DNA from: Sphingobacteriaceae bacterium
GTDB lineage: Bacteria > Bacteroidota > Bacteroidia > Sphingobacteriales > Sphingobacteriaceae
Direction of reading: 5' to 3'
DNA: 64,000 bases
NCBI GenBank assembly: GCA_017745075.1
Contig: JAGIAD010000028.1
Location: 372,001 to 436,000 of the forward strand
Shown here in pieces: positions 17,630 to 26,850 of the stretch (within the stretch, counting starts at the first letter, position 1; each line of letters starts with the position of its first letter). A model generated the notes under the pieces. The model was not told where the DNA came from. It ran no database searches and worked only from the letters and a program-made list of their open reading frames with translations. Both the position numbers and the translations under genes were made by a program.

Positions 17630-17637
17630 TTATGCTG

Positions 17638-17645
17638 CAAATATA
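17638..17645 (-). promoter_or_regulatory. -7 promoter element of tRNA-Leu(GAG)
   Basis: TATATTTG on the minus strand, a perfect TAnnTTTG Bacteroidetes -7 box whose end is 8 bases from the mature tRNA. No clear TTTG at the expected -33 distance. Confidence 0.55.
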
Positions 17646-17797
17646 TCATTTGAAATGAAAAAAAAATCAGGTATTTATAAAAATATTGAGATTCAGGATA
17701 CATCTTTTTGCTTTTTAGACGATATGCTTATCATCCCAATAGCCATTGGAATGGATTCCTGCCCTGAACTGCAATTAATTTTAGATTTGTGAAAAGT

Positions 17798-18562
17798 TTA
17801 GATCTCCAGTTTTAACCCATCATAAGCAAGCCTGATATGCCCGGGCAAATCTTTTTCTACCTCTGCGTGTTTACCTAAGTTATGGCTGATGTGCGTAAGA
17901 TAAGTAACTTCGGCACCTGCTTTTTCGGCAAAAGCAACGGCTTCATCTAACGTGAAGTGCGAGATATGCGGTTCTTTCTGCAAAGCATTAATGACCAGTA
18001 TTTTAGATCCCATTATTTTATTGAAACTTTCTTCTGATATAGTTTTAGCGTCGGTAATATAAGTAAAATCGCCTATCCTATATCCTGTAATCGGAAGTAA
18101 ATGATGCATCACTTCAAAAGGAATAATGGTGCTTTCGCCTATTTTAAATTCTTCGCCATTGGTTACGTGATGCAGGTTAATCTGCGGTAAACCATGGTAT
18201 TTGGTTTCGGCAAAGATGTAGTAAAATTCCCTCTTAAGCGACGTTTGAACCCGCTCTGTAGCATATACATCAATTACCTTATGCAAAAGGTAATTAAAGG
18301 GTCTGATATCGTCTAACCCGGCAATATGATCTTTATGTTCGTGTGTAAACAAAACCGCATCCAGATCTTTCACCCCTTCACGCAGTAATTGATAACGGAA
18401 ATCGGGACCACTATCTACCACAATTGTTTTATCGGCGGTTTCAATTAAAATGGAAGTTCTTAAACGTTTGTCTTTTTTATCTGTAGATAAACAAACCTCA
18501 CACCCGCAAGCGATTACAGGAACGCCCTGCGATGTACCAGTACCTAAAAAAGTGACTTTCAT
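17798..18562 (-). CDS. MBL-fold metal-dependent hydrolase (PhnP-like)
   Basis: A 254-residue cytoplasmic protein. MKVTFLGTGTSQGVPVIAC opens the metallo-beta-lactamase fold. The metal-binding motif is FTHEHKDHIAGLDDIRP (HxHxDH), followed by MHHLLPITGYRIGDFTYITD with a further His and Asp, and LTHISHNLGKH near the end. The N-terminal CGCEVC cysteines and the overall layout match the PhnP group of cyclic phosphodiesterases rather than beta-lactamases or RNase Z. The natural substrate is not evident: no phosphonate genes are nearby. The small conserved gene at 18612 is upstream on the same strand with a 49-nt gap, so they may be cotranscribed. Confidence 0.88.
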   Translation of the reverse strand: MKVTFLGTGTSQGVPVIACGCEVCLSTDKKDKRLRTSILIETADKTIVVDSGPDFRYQLLREGVKDLDAVLFTHEHKDHIAGLDDIRPFNYLLHKVIDVYATERVQTSLKREFYYIFAETKYHGLPQINLHHVTNGEEFKIGESTIIPFEVMHHLLPITGYRIGDFTYITDAKTISEESFNKIMGSKILVINALQKEPHISHFTLDEAVAFAEKAGAEVTYLTHISHNLGKHAEVEKDLPGHIRLAYDGLKLEI

Positions 18563-18611
18563 CGGCTTAAATTTCCCTTCCTGTACCTATAATTCCTGTG
18601 GTGTAACTTCA

Positions 18612-18884
18612 TTAAAATAACTCGGTCTGTTGTAAGGATTGATAAAACTGCCTTTGTTTTTCCTCTAGCAGGTTTTCATCAGCGTTGGTCTGTTTAACCA
18701 AAGTAACCAATGCCGTTATTTTTCCTTCCAGGTTTGAAAATTTATTAACCACGATTACCTTATTGTGTTCCAATAAACAAGAGCCCGTTTTAAAGTTCCC
18801 TTTTTCATAGCGCACCTTATAGCCCATTGCAAACAGCAAGGCCTCTAATTTCTCTAAAGTATGGTTTGTTAGTGGCAAAGACAT
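18612..18884 (-). CDS. Conserved small protein of unknown function
   Basis: A 90-residue protein from the ATG at 18884 (MSLPLTNHTLEKLEALLFAM). The frame can be extended to 18971, but the upstream 29 residues look non-coding and the internal start gives a compact soluble domain with YKVRYEKGNFKTGSCLLEH and NKVIVVNKFSNLEGKITALV. I recall similar short proteins across Bacteroidota, without an assigned function. No signal peptide, membrane segment or metal motif is visible. It precedes the MBL hydrolase gene on the same strand. Confidence 0.7.
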   Translation of the reverse strand: MSLPLTNHTLEKLEALLFAMGYKVRYEKGNFKTGSCLLEHNKVIVVNKFSNLEGKITALVTLVKQTNADENLLEEKQRQFYQSLQQTELF

Positions 18885-19117
18885 GGGAACAAACTTAGAT
18901 AAATCTGCGCAGCATTCATAAATACGTTGTAAAAAATATAGCTTTTTATGTTTTTGCTGTAACCTTACCAAATAAAATATATTCAGTTATGGGTTTTCTT
19001 AGGCGAACTAAAGTGCCTGAGGTGGTGATATAAGAAAAATAATATTTATTTACATTGTAGCTTTGTTTCCCACCACCTAAGACACAAAAGAACACCTTAT
19101 CTCCTGCAGTAGCAGAA

Positions 19118-19151
19118 AGAAAAAAGGTTCAGCTGTTTCCAACTGAACCTT
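19118..19151 (-). terminator. Terminator of the ftsK-lolA unit
   Basis: On the minus strand AAGGTTCAG, loop containing TTGGAAACAG, CTGAACCTT and a run of T, starting 34 bases after the LolA stop. Confidence 0.8.
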
Positions 19152-19184
19152 CCAGGTTTCATCCCGCCCAGGCGGTAATAACAA

Positions 19185-19835
19185 TTATCTTAAATCTACC
19201 ACCTCAACACCAGGATATTTCTTGGCATCAAAGGCAAAGGTAGTTTCTGGCACGTTTACATTAGGCGAGAACGTTTTCACATTATAAGTGTATTTGTTTC
19301 CGTTTTTATCAAACAGTACCACGTTTGCAATCTGTTTAGCGGCTTTATCAATGCTTAAACGAACTTTAAAGATCGATTTTTTAGCATCAACAGGTGTTAA
19401 GTCGATCATTTCATAGGTTTTACCACCAACTTTCTCATCGCCGGTATAAACATATTTGAATCCTTTTTCATAAACAGTGAAAATTTTAGCCGGGTTAATG
19501 GCATCGCCACTGTTATCTACATTACTCACCTGCACCTCTTTGTCCTTTTTCAAATAAGTCCACTGGCTTTTACCATCGCTGAATAATTCCTGGTTGGTCA
19601 TGGCCACTTTATATTTATTTGAGTTGGCTTTTACGTACAAAGTACCTTGCTGGGTTTCTTTTACTTTAGCTTTTGGGTTATCTAAAGTGAAAGTGAAATC
19701 TGTTTTTACAATATTATACGACTTGTATTTTTTACTTACATCTGCTAAAATGGCTTTAGCTTTCGCATCAGTTTGAGCATAAGTTGCAGTTGTAAAAGAA
19801 ACTACAACCATTAATGCTGAAATTAATTTCTTCAT
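19185..19835 (-). CDS. lolA: Outer-membrane lipoprotein carrier protein LolA family
   Basis: A 216-residue periplasmic protein with signal peptide MKKLISALMVVVSFTTATYA (cleavage about residue 20). The LolA fold is indicated by YNIVKTDFTFTLDNP, KETQQGTLYVKANSNKYKV, FSDGKSQWTYLKKDKEVQV, YEMIDLTPVDAKKSIFKVRL and the ending FDAKKYPGVEVVDLR. LolA carries lipoproteins through the periplasm from the LolCDE exporter; Bacteroidetes lack a recognisable LolB. The gene is 62 nt downstream of ftsK on the same strand, a frequent neighbourhood in this phylum. A LolD-like ATPase is encoded 28 kb away. Confidence 0.92.
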   Translation of the reverse strand: MKKLISALMVVVSFTTATYAQTDAKAKAILADVSKKYKSYNIVKTDFTFTLDNPKAKVKETQQGTLYVKANSNKYKVAMTNQELFSDGKSQWTYLKKDKEVQVSNVDNSGDAINPAKIFTVYEKGFKYVYTGDEKVGGKTYEMIDLTPVDAKKSIFKVRLSIDKAAKQIANVVLFDKNGNKYTYNVKTFSPNVNVPETTFAFDAKKYPGVEVVDLR

Positions 19836-19897
19836 CTTTTCTTTTTTATTTTTTCTTTGAAACGTTGGAGTAGATTATTGTTAAATGGTTTAATCTG

Positions 19898-22489
19898 CTA
19901 CTCCTGATTATCCATACCATTCAAGAACTGTTCCAAAGAATATTCGTCAGGGTATAAAACTTCTCTTGCTTTACTCCCTTCAAACGGACCAACAATACCT
20001 GCGGCCTCCAATTGATCAATAATTCGACCGGCCCTGTTGTAACCCAGTTTAAGTTTACGTTGTATCAGGGAGGTTGAGCCCTGTTGATGCATCACAATCA
20101 GCCTTGCAGCATCCTCAAAGAACTTATCGCGTTCGTTAGGATCGAAATCGGCCTTGCTACCCTCTCCGGCTTCATCAATGTACTCTGGTAGCTGGTAAGC
20201 ATCGGCATAACCGCGCTGGTTACCGATATATTCAGAAATGCGGTCAACCTCAGGTGTATCAACGAAAGCACACTGTAGCCTGATTAAGTCGCTACCTGTA
20301 GATAAAAGCATATCGCCCCGACCTATTAACTGATCGGCACCGCCACTGTCTAAAATGGTACGCGAATCGATTTTTGACAACACCCTAAACGCTAACCTGG
20401 CCGGGAAATTGGCCTTAATGGTACCTGTAATAATATTTACCGACGGGCGCTGCGTAGCCAGAACCAAATGGATTCCGATTGCCCTGGCCAGCTGGGCCAA
20501 ACGCGCAATTGGCGCTTCAACCTCTTTACCGGCAGTCATCATCAGATCGGCGAACTCATCAACCACCAAAACAATGAAAGGCAAAAAGCGGTGACCGTTA
20601 TTTGGATTAAGTTTGCGTTTAACGAATTTATCGTTGTATTCTTTTAAATTCCTCACCTGTGCATCTTTCAACAGATCGTAACGCTGATCCATCTCAATAC
20701 AAAGTGAGTTTAAGGTATTAACCACTTTTTTGGTATCGGTAATAATGGCATCTGCCTCGCCAGGAAGCTTAGCCAAAAAGTGCCTTTCAATGCGGTTAAA
20801 CAGGGTTAACTCTACCTTCTTCGGATCTACGAGCACAAATTTCAGTTGTGCCGGATGCTTCTTAAACAAGAGTGAAACCAGAATAGAATTAATACCAACC
20901 GATTTACCCTGCCCGGTTGCCCCTGCCACCAATAAGTGAGGCATTTTAGCCAAATCGGCAATAAAAACCTCGTTACTAATGGTTTTACCGAGTGCGATTG
21001 GTAAATCCATTGTAGTCTGGCTCCATTTTTCCGTATTCAGAATGCTGCGCATTGGTACCATTTCAGGGTGCTGGTTTGGCACCTCGATACCAATTGTACC
21101 TTTACCCGGCATTGGCGCAATAATACGTATGCCTAGTGCTGCCAGTGAAAGTGCGATATCATCCTCCAGGTTTTTAATTTTTGAAATCCTGACTCCCGGA
21201 GCCGGAATAATCTCATAAAGGGTAACCGTAGGACCAATTGTGGCCTTAATCTTATCGATTTCGATATTATAATGATTAAGGGTTTCGACAATTTTATTCT
21301 TGTTGGCCTCCAGTTCTTCAGCATTAACCGAAATTTTATTGGTACCATAATTTTCGAGCAAATCAATTGTAGGGTACTTATATCCCGATAAATCGAGCTT
21401 TTCGTCATAATTACCAAACTGCTCAACCAGATCATCCGATTTTTTCTCCTCTTCGGTTTTTTCGATGGTAAAAGCAGGTTCTTTTTCGTCTTCTATTGGC
21501 GGCTCTACCACTAAAGGTGTGGCAGTTGCTGCTGCAGAAGCGATGGGCAAATTGGTTGCTAACGGCGATAATACAACAGGCGCTACCGTTTCTTCTTCTT
21601 CTTTTTCTTCGAAACGGCTTGGTTGTAATACCACATTTTGTTGTTTACGCTCGTTATTTACCGGTTTATCAGGTACGGACGATTCAACTGATGATGAATA
21701 CTCATCGAAAGTTTTGTTTTTTATAACTTGCTCCCTGATATCGTTTACATAGTCTGGTGTTTCATTATCCAGGTAAACCTCTTTAGCCTTACGCTCCGGG
21801 AATTTAAAATCGATGTTATAAGCGATGATTAAAATGGTTAATCCGGCAAACGCAATTAATCCGGCAACACCTGCTGCCCCGATTTGTGCACTTAACAACT
21901 TATTGCTCCAGTAACCAAATTCGCCCTCCAGATAATGCGGCGATTCTGACCAGAAACTATGTGCAAAGCCTAAGGTTAATGAAATAAAAAGCAAAAAGAA
22001 AAAGCTATAGCCCAGTGTTTTAGAAATAGAAAGTATTTTAACCTTAAACAATAAGCGGTAACCAATAATAAAAAAGGCCAGAACGAATAAAAAGGAAGCA
22101 ATACCAAACCATTCGTAAATGAATTGATGTGATAATAATGCACCAAACTTGCCCAGCCAGTTTTGAACAACCGGGGTGGTTACTCCGGCAGTTTTTAGCT
22201 CTTCGGATGTTTTAAATAGATTGCCCCAACCGCCATTTGCATCAATTACATAACTCTGGTCATCCTGCCAGGTAAACAGGTACGATGTAAAGGCAATTAA
22301 AAAGTATAGGGATAAGATCACAAAAAACAGACCCACAATTTTAATTGCACGGCCATCTGCCAGATCGAACCTTGGTAAAAATTCTCTTTTTTCTTTGGTC
22401 TGACGGCCCGACGAAGACCTGCCCGATGCATTTTCAGCACCTTTATCTCTGAATGTATTGGTTTTAAACTGGTTACCCCGTACCGACAT
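19898..22489 (-). CDS. ftsK: DNA translocase FtsK/SpoIIIE
   Basis: An 863-residue protein. Residues about 45-215 hold four hydrophobic membrane segments, residues 230-350 form a variable charged and Pro/Ala/Val-rich linker, and the C-terminal motor follows. Walker A is GATGQGKSVG (about residue 520), Walker B sits in FIVLVVDEFADLMM, and ATQRPSVNIITG is the conserved FtsK block. The C-terminal gamma winged helix (TSLIQRKLKLGYNRAGRIID) would recognise polar chromosomal motifs. FtsK pumps DNA through the division septum and activates dimer resolution. The linker is much shorter than in E. coli. The gene is probably the first of a unit with lolA. Confidence 0.97.
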   Translation of the reverse strand: MSVRGNQFKTNTFRDKGAENASGRSSSGRQTKEKREFLPRFDLADGRAIKIVGLFFVILSLYFLIAFTSYLFTWQDDQSYVIDANGGWGNLFKTSEELKTAGVTTPVVQNWLGKFGALLSHQFIYEWFGIASFLFVLAFFIIGYRLLFKVKILSISKTLGYSFFFLLFISLTLGFAHSFWSESPHYLEGEFGYWSNKLLSAQIGAAGVAGLIAFAGLTILIIAYNIDFKFPERKAKEVYLDNETPDYVNDIREQVIKNKTFDEYSSSVESSVPDKPVNNERKQQNVVLQPSRFEEKEEEETVAPVVLSPLATNLPIASAAATATPLVVEPPIEDEKEPAFTIEKTEEEKKSDDLVEQFGNYDEKLDLSGYKYPTIDLLENYGTNKISVNAEELEANKNKIVETLNHYNIEIDKIKATIGPTVTLYEIIPAPGVRISKIKNLEDDIALSLAALGIRIIAPMPGKGTIGIEVPNQHPEMVPMRSILNTEKWSQTTMDLPIALGKTISNEVFIADLAKMPHLLVAGATGQGKSVGINSILVSLLFKKHPAQLKFVLVDPKKVELTLFNRIERHFLAKLPGEADAIITDTKKVVNTLNSLCIEMDQRYDLLKDAQVRNLKEYNDKFVKRKLNPNNGHRFLPFIVLVVDEFADLMMTAGKEVEAPIARLAQLARAIGIHLVLATQRPSVNIITGTIKANFPARLAFRVLSKIDSRTILDSGGADQLIGRGDMLLSTGSDLIRLQCAFVDTPEVDRISEYIGNQRGYADAYQLPEYIDEAGEGSKADFDPNERDKFFEDAARLIVMHQQGSTSLIQRKLKLGYNRAGRIIDQLEAAGIVGPFEGSKAREVLYPDEYSLEQFLNGMDNQE

Positions 22490-22717
22490 TTTCTTTCCTA
22501 AATAATTTAATATTGAACAAACTTAGATAAAACTGAGCAGCATTAATAAAAAAAATAATCACAAATCTTGTCTGTGAACAATTTTATATAATCTGCCTTA
22601 AATTAAATAAAAATATTCATCAGACATTAAACCTTAAACAGAAATTATAGTCTATTATTTTAACAACACACAAGTTGTTACGTTTTGTCAAATGAAACGG
22701 ATTTTGTTTTAGGTTTT
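22490..22717. other. A/T-rich leader region upstream of ftsK
   Basis: About 230 bases, very A/T-rich, expected to hold the minus-strand ftsK promoter. On the plus strand it leads into an orphan terminator and could hold a short RNA. No ORF seen. Confidence 0.4.
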
Positions 22718-22755
22718 ATCCCGTTTTGCCTGGAGAGGTTAAACGGGATTTTTTT
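22718..22755 (+). terminator. Orphan Rho-independent terminator
   Basis: ATCCCGTTT, 14-base loop, AAACGGGAT followed by seven T, on the plus strand. No annotated plus-strand gene ends here, which is why a small RNA starting in the preceding 200 bases is possible. Confidence 0.7.
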
Positions 22756-22855
22756 ATTAGTGTCCAATCGTCATTGTTGGTAGCCCCCAATAATTACATT
22801 AATTAAGCCAGCATTAGGCTCTATATACCTGTAACGACACATTTATCTATACATA

Positions 22856-23070
22856 TTGTCATCCTGAGGGATAATTTATTGTATAAAAATCAATATGATA
22901 GACAGCCCTCTCACGAGTCGTCATTTCGAGCGGAGTGCAACGCAGTCGAGAACCACACAGTGCTCAGCGAAGCTAAATCTGTCTCTATAGATTTCTCCAT
23001 TTCGCTGCCGGCAAAATCGGCTGGCTCCAGTCGAAAGGACGATTCTTCTATGGGATCTGTCAATGGTAGC
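22856..23070 (+). repeat. Dispersed 215-bp intergenic repeat, copy A
   Basis: Runs from TTGTCATCCTGAG to TGTCAATGGTAGC. The reverse complement of 58506-58718 matches nearly base for base, including the blocks GTCATTTCGAGCGGAGTGCA, GTGCTCAGCGAAGCTAAATC and TCTCTATAGATTTCTCCATT. No protein is encoded: the frames through it are not conserved in any coding manner. Confidence 0.9.
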
Positions 23071-23150
23071 CTGTTGAAGAACCCTATTGGTGACTTAATT
23101 GGTCAATTTCATTTGAAAAGCAGGGTTCTGTTTACTTCGGTTACGATAGT

Positions 23151-23217
23151 CCTGCTATCTCTCCAAGTCCTCACTCGTACCTCGCTCCGGGCTTTCCGTT
23201 CTATCAGGTTTATTTAA
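23151..23217 (+). repeat. Copy of the 54-kb repeat core
   Basis: CCTGCTAT...AAGTCCTCACTC...CGCTCCGGGCTTTCCGTTCT and ATCAGGTTTATTTAA match, with a few changes, the core found three times at 54181, 54582 and 54981, in the same orientation. Confidence 0.8.
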
Positions 23218-23849
23218 TATAGACCTGTAGTCCTTAGCTATAATTAAAGCTTGGGTTTGTGTTAGAGATCGAAGGGTTCAGTACCGATCCCTCATCCTAC
23301 CGCGTGGACATATCTTTTTTTGGAATAGTTTTGAGCATCATGCTAAGCTTGCTTTGAAAAACTACAGTCTTGAGTGAAGAACGCTGTTAATCCCAAGAGC
23401 CAGGGAAATCAAAAAAACTGTTGCAGTTCAGGTAAACTGACACTTACAAACCTGAAACGCAGTGATTTTGTATTCATAACGATGATTTAATTTTAAAAAT
23501 ATATTGAACACTAAATGAAGTACCACTGTTTTTTTTGATGCGCATAGGATTGTGCAAAAGGCTCATTGCGGATTGACGAAGCGCTTTGGGCACTTTCGCG
23601 CTCCAAAGTGCCATGCCACCGCGGCATAGAGCGGCAGAGAATATAGGATTTTTCATTGGAATTGGGTAAAGCCCAAATAAACTAGCAGTTAACAGTTGAT
23701 AATTTTTGGCCAAAGGCTCTTTTTAGAGACCATATAGGATTTTTTAACTGTTAAGGTCTTGGTAGATTGCCCTACTCTATATATATTTAGACAATAAAGT
23801 TTACAATTCCTTAATTTTTGGTAATTTAAGTCGATTTTTAAATAATATT
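23218..23849. other. Gene-free repeat-like region upstream of the ankyrin gene
   Basis: About 630 bases with no convincing gene. Contains a G/C-rich palindromic patch near 23575-23640 (GCGCTTTGGGCACTTTCGCG, then CACCGCGGCATAGAGCGG) of a REP-like nature. The remainder is A/T-rich and should include the promoter of the gene at 23850. Confidence 0.5.
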
Positions 23850-24506
23850 ATGGGTATAGCGCAGCTCGAAGAACAGATTGAGGCCGGAAACTTACAGGCG
23901 GTAAAAGAAATTTTGGTAGAAAACCCGAAATTGGCAAATACGAACACTTCTCATCAAATTTCGCCCCTGTTACTGGCCTGTTACTACAAAAAGCAAGAAA
24001 TAGCCGACTTAATTGCTGAGTTTACCGATAATTTAACCTTGTTTGAAGCCTGCGCAGTAGGTAAATTCGATGCGGCTACCTTAGCTGTTTTTCAAAACCC
24101 CGAGCGCATAAACGAATTTTCTGACGATGGATTTACGCCGCTGGGGCTGGCCTGCTATTTCGGGCATGAAGAATTAGCCCGTTTTTTGGTATTAAAAGGT
24201 GCAGATGTTAACCTGGCCTCAAAAAATGGTTTTAATGTATTTCCGATCCACTCGGCAGTTGCCGCCAATAATTTTAATATCACTAAAATGCTGCTGGATG
24301 CAGGCGCCTACCCAAACGTTTGTCAGAAAGCAGGATTGGCTCCTTTACATACTGCCGCACAATCGGGGAATATAGAATTGATTATTTTATTGCTCGAACA
24401 TGGCGCAGAAGTATCTTTACGTATGGAAGGTGGAAAATTACCTGCAGATTTAGCCGCTGAAAAAGGTTTTAACGAAATTGCAGAAATTTTGAGAGATGAT
24501 GATTAG
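23850..24506 (+). CDS. Ankyrin-repeat protein, 218 aa
   Basis: A soluble protein made of about six ankyrin repeats. Clear ones are FTPLGLACYFGHEELARFLV...KGADVNLASKNGFNVFPIHS, ITKMLLDAGAYPNVCQKAGL and APLHTAAQSGNIELIILLLE; the first two repeats are degenerate. No signal peptide or transmembrane segment. It differs clearly from the 157-residue ankyrin protein at 2784. Its partner is unknown. It stands alone: repeat-rich DNA lies upstream, and the downstream genes run on the opposite strand. Confidence 0.88.
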   Translation: MGIAQLEEQIEAGNLQAVKEILVENPKLANTNTSHQISPLLLACYYKKQEIADLIAEFTDNLTLFEACAVGKFDAATLAVFQNPERINEFSDDGFTPLGLACYFGHEELARFLVLKGADVNLASKNGFNVFPIHSAVAANNFNITKMLLDAGAYPNVCQKAGLAPLHTAAQSGNIELIILLLEHGAEVSLRMEGGKLPADLAAEKGFNEIAEILRDDD

Positions 24507-24582
24507 TTAGTCTGGAGTCGCGGGTCTTTAGTCAAAAGTCTGATTTGTTAACCATTTTCCATCATCCATATTACCTCTTACA

Positions 24583-24801
24583 TTATTCCCAGATCCTTAA
24601 CCGCATTCTTTTGATATAAGTCCTGATATCGAGCACAACAGCTGCCAAAAAATAAAATAATATTGGGAAACCTACCGCTAAAAACGAAGAGTAAATAAAA
24701 AACAAACGAACTTTCGCTGTGCTCATATTCAACTTGTTAGCCAAATAAGTAGAAACACCAAAACTCTGTTGTTCAAAATAGGTTATAATTCTTTGGAACA
24801 T
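24583..24801 (-). CDS. PspC-domain small membrane protein
   Basis: A 72-residue protein with the compact PspC pattern: FGVSTYLANKLNMSTAKVRL (the short helix-turn preceding the membrane part) followed by one long hydrophobic span, FFIYSSFLAVGFPILFYFLA, and a basic end. PspC domains are found in phage-shock and envelope-stress proteins at the inner membrane. Here only the domain itself is present, with no toast-rack or DUF2807 extension. Gene context gives no operon partner; the next minus-strand gene upstream is a small unknown 134 nt away. Confidence 0.8.
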   Translation of the reverse strand: MFQRIITYFEQQSFGVSTYLANKLNMSTAKVRLFFIYSSFLAVGFPILFYFLAAVVLDIRTYIKRMRLRIWE

Positions 24802-24935
24802 TTTAAGCTTATTTTAAAAATCTTAATAACAATACCACAAGATAAAATTATTGGAAACCGAATTTACAATTTGATTTCTTAACTCTAATTTAGGAATAAT
24901 ATTCGGTTAAATTTTCAATAGTATAGCGGTCTCAA

Positions 24936-25151
24936 TTATCCCAGAACCAATTTTTCGAAATCCTGTTTATCCTCATGCTTAATAAAAAGAATTTGCGGCT
25001 CTTCCAGTCCCGAAAAATTTTCGATCAGTTCTGCTTTAAATTTATGGATATCAACATGTTTATTTAAAATAACAGTCAGGGCATCAGCATTGCCCCTAAC
25101 CTCAATAATCTGATCAGGATAGAGTTCTTTTAGCTCGTGGGGAAATTCCAT
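24936..25151 (-). CDS. Small protein of unknown function, 71 aa
   Basis: An acidic soluble protein (MEFPHELKELYPDQIIEVRG...) with no signal or membrane segment. I do not recognise a family. The alternating hydrophobic/charged pattern suggests a small alpha/beta fold. It lies 52 nt downstream of the DUF2851 gene on the same strand and probably belongs to that transcript. Clear stop, plausible codon use and no longer overlapping frame support it as real. Confidence 0.6.
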   Translation of the reverse strand: MEFPHELKELYPDQIIEVRGNADALTVILNKHVDIHKFKAELIENFSGLEEPQILFIKHEDKQDFEKLVLG

Positions 25152-25203
25152 AGTATAAAAACGGATTATAGGTTAGAAAGTTTTATCAGAAGTCAGAATC
25201 TGG

Positions 25204-26487
25204 TTAAGCCTGCTTTAAAATTTTAATTCCAATACCACAAGATAAGCATTTTTTCTCATTGCAATACTGCTTTTTTAGCTGTAAAATTGCTTGCGAGGCA
25301 AATGCATGCCTGATTTTCACCCCTGCTCCTTTAAATTTACCGGTAATTGCATTTTCTTCAGCCGGAAGGCTTTCCAGCAACTTTATGGCCCGGCTGATGT
25401 AAAACGGAGTATCCGTATACTTACCATAGGCAAACAAAAATAAAGCAACCGTATTAAGGAGGATATTATCTACAGAATCTTTACCGATCTGTATGTTTAC
25501 ACCAGTAGCTTCTTTTTTAAAATGATAATGTGTTTTCCAGTAATCGTTTACGGGCAAATTTTCGAATAGGTTACGTAAATCATTAACTTCTCTGATCGCC
25601 ATAATTTTAGAAAAAAGATAATTTGCCTTTACAATCAGCGCGGCAAACTGTGCCAATCTGATTGTTGGAAAATTCTGCGGCCGCATGCGCATAAATTTCC
25701 ACACCGAAATTTCAACTGGCGCAATGTTATACTTCTTCTTCAGAAACGCGAATTCGGCTTTCAGCTTCTGAGGGTATTCTTCATCAAACCGATCATTTAA
25801 AAAACCTGCCGCACCAAAAACAATGGCCTCAATTTGAAACGGGTTATCTTTATGTTTGGAATAGAGGTTTTGCGGAACTGCTTTTGTAATCAGTTCGAAA
25901 GGCAATGCGTTTATCTTGAATCCAAAATTACGTGCCATAAAACGGTAGAAAGTCTCATCCCAGTTCCCATTTAACTCGTTTAGTGTTTCAATAACCGCAT
26001 TTGTTTTCTGCTCGAAACGCTCAATCAGGGTTCTGGCTAAAAAAGAATCAACGATCAACGGATCAACGGTTCCTATCTGGGCAATACAGGGAAAATCGGT
26101 AAGGGTAAGGAACAATTTTTCATATTTCTTGACCAGATCGGCAGGAATGCGGTTTTTTAACTCAAGCACAGGCAGTACCGTGTGGTCCATTCTTTTAATT
26201 TGGGCATCATGTTCGTAAACCACATGCAAAATTACATTCTCGTAGGCAGGGTCTTTCTGATGATTGTGCTTTAACCAATCTGACGATTTAAGGTGGATTT
26301 CTACATTGCCCGCCCAGATGGTTCCGCCGATTTCGATCTTCGCATGAAAAAAATCCGGTCCGGCATTTTTATTGAGTAATCCGGGATTAATAATTTTTAA
26401 ACTTTCTCCGGCAACAGTTTGCAGCCCGTTATAATCAAACGACCTGAACTGCCATACATAATGAAGAAAATCTTCCGGAAAACTCAT
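25204..26487 (-). CDS. DUF2851 family protein
   Basis: A 427-residue protein with the Bacteroidetes DUF2851 signature from the first residues: EDFLHYVWQFRSFD, LKIINPGLLNKNAGPDFFHA, IWAGNVEIHLKSSDW and NVILHVVYEHD. The NAGPDFF...G-N-V-E-I-H pattern looks like a nuclease-type metal-binding core (D-x-n-E-x-H), but no activity is established for the family. The C-terminus has four cysteines (CNEKKCLSCGIG), a possible zinc site. No signal peptide. It lies directly downstream of the toxin-antitoxin pair with a 36-nt gap. Confidence 0.85.
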   Translation of the reverse strand: MSFPEDFLHYVWQFRSFDYNGLQTVAGESLKIINPGLLNKNAGPDFFHAKIEIGGTIWAGNVEIHLKSSDWLKHNHQKDPAYENVILHVVYEHDAQIKRMDHTVLPVLELKNRIPADLVKKYEKLFLTLTDFPCIAQIGTVDPLIVDSFLARTLIERFEQKTNAVIETLNELNGNWDETFYRFMARNFGFKINALPFELITKAVPQNLYSKHKDNPFQIEAIVFGAAGFLNDRFDEEYPQKLKAEFAFLKKKYNIAPVEISVWKFMRMRPQNFPTIRLAQFAALIVKANYLFSKIMAIREVNDLRNLFENLPVNDYWKTHYHFKKEATGVNIQIGKDSVDNILLNTVALFLFAYGKYTDTPFYISRAIKLLESLPAEENAITGKFKGAGVKIRHAFASQAILQLKKQYCNEKKCLSCGIGIKILKQA

Positions 26488-26523
26488 CCTTGAAGATAAT
26501 GAATTTATTTGGTTACAACTAAC

Positions 26524-26850
26524 TTATAAGTTTAAATTTTGCGCTTCTTTGCAGTAGTTGTTAAAAACATAGGTAACCAAATAACGATCTCTATTTTTTT
26601 CGAATACAAAATACCAGGTTGTTTTCTGACTGATATTAAAATGGATTAGCCAACTACCATGATGAGAAATAGCCTTAGGGGTACTGTAATGTTGCTTCTT
26701 CCCGATTTTGTTTTCAACAATATCAATCAATCTCGTAACGTAATCTATAGCACTTTCTCTGATGGTAAAATAATTTTCGTAAAAAAGCACATCAACCAGT
26801 TCGTTAAGATAAAGCAAAACCGAGGGATGGAAACGCACCACTATTTCCAA
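26524..26850 (-). CDS. Putative toxin of a type II toxin-antitoxin pair (RelE/ParE-like)
   Basis: A 108-residue basic protein. The pattern of two N-terminal helices (VRFHPSVLLYLNELVDVLFY) followed by beta strands with SWLIHFNISQKTTWYFVFEK and YLVTYVFNN resembles the RelE/ParE toxin fold, with the late strands of the compact beta sheet. Its start overlaps the end of the preceding gene by 10 bp, the usual arrangement of antitoxin followed by toxin. RelE-type toxins cut mRNA in ribosomes and ParE types poison gyrase; which applies here cannot be told. Confidence 0.7.
   Translation of the reverse strand: MEIVVRFHPSVLLYLNELVDVLFYENYFTIRESAIDYVTRLIDIVENKIGKKQHYSTPKAISHHGSWLIHFNISQKTTWYFVFEKNRDRYLVTYVFNNYCKEAQNLNL

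Noticed and set aside
17502..17792. 96-codon ORF across tRNA-Leu(GAG)
   Set aside because: It reads through the tRNA antisense; no coding signal.
22879..23217. 112-codon ORF over the dispersed repeat
   Set aside because: It spans two different repeat elements, and the matching sequence in copy B does not preserve the frame.
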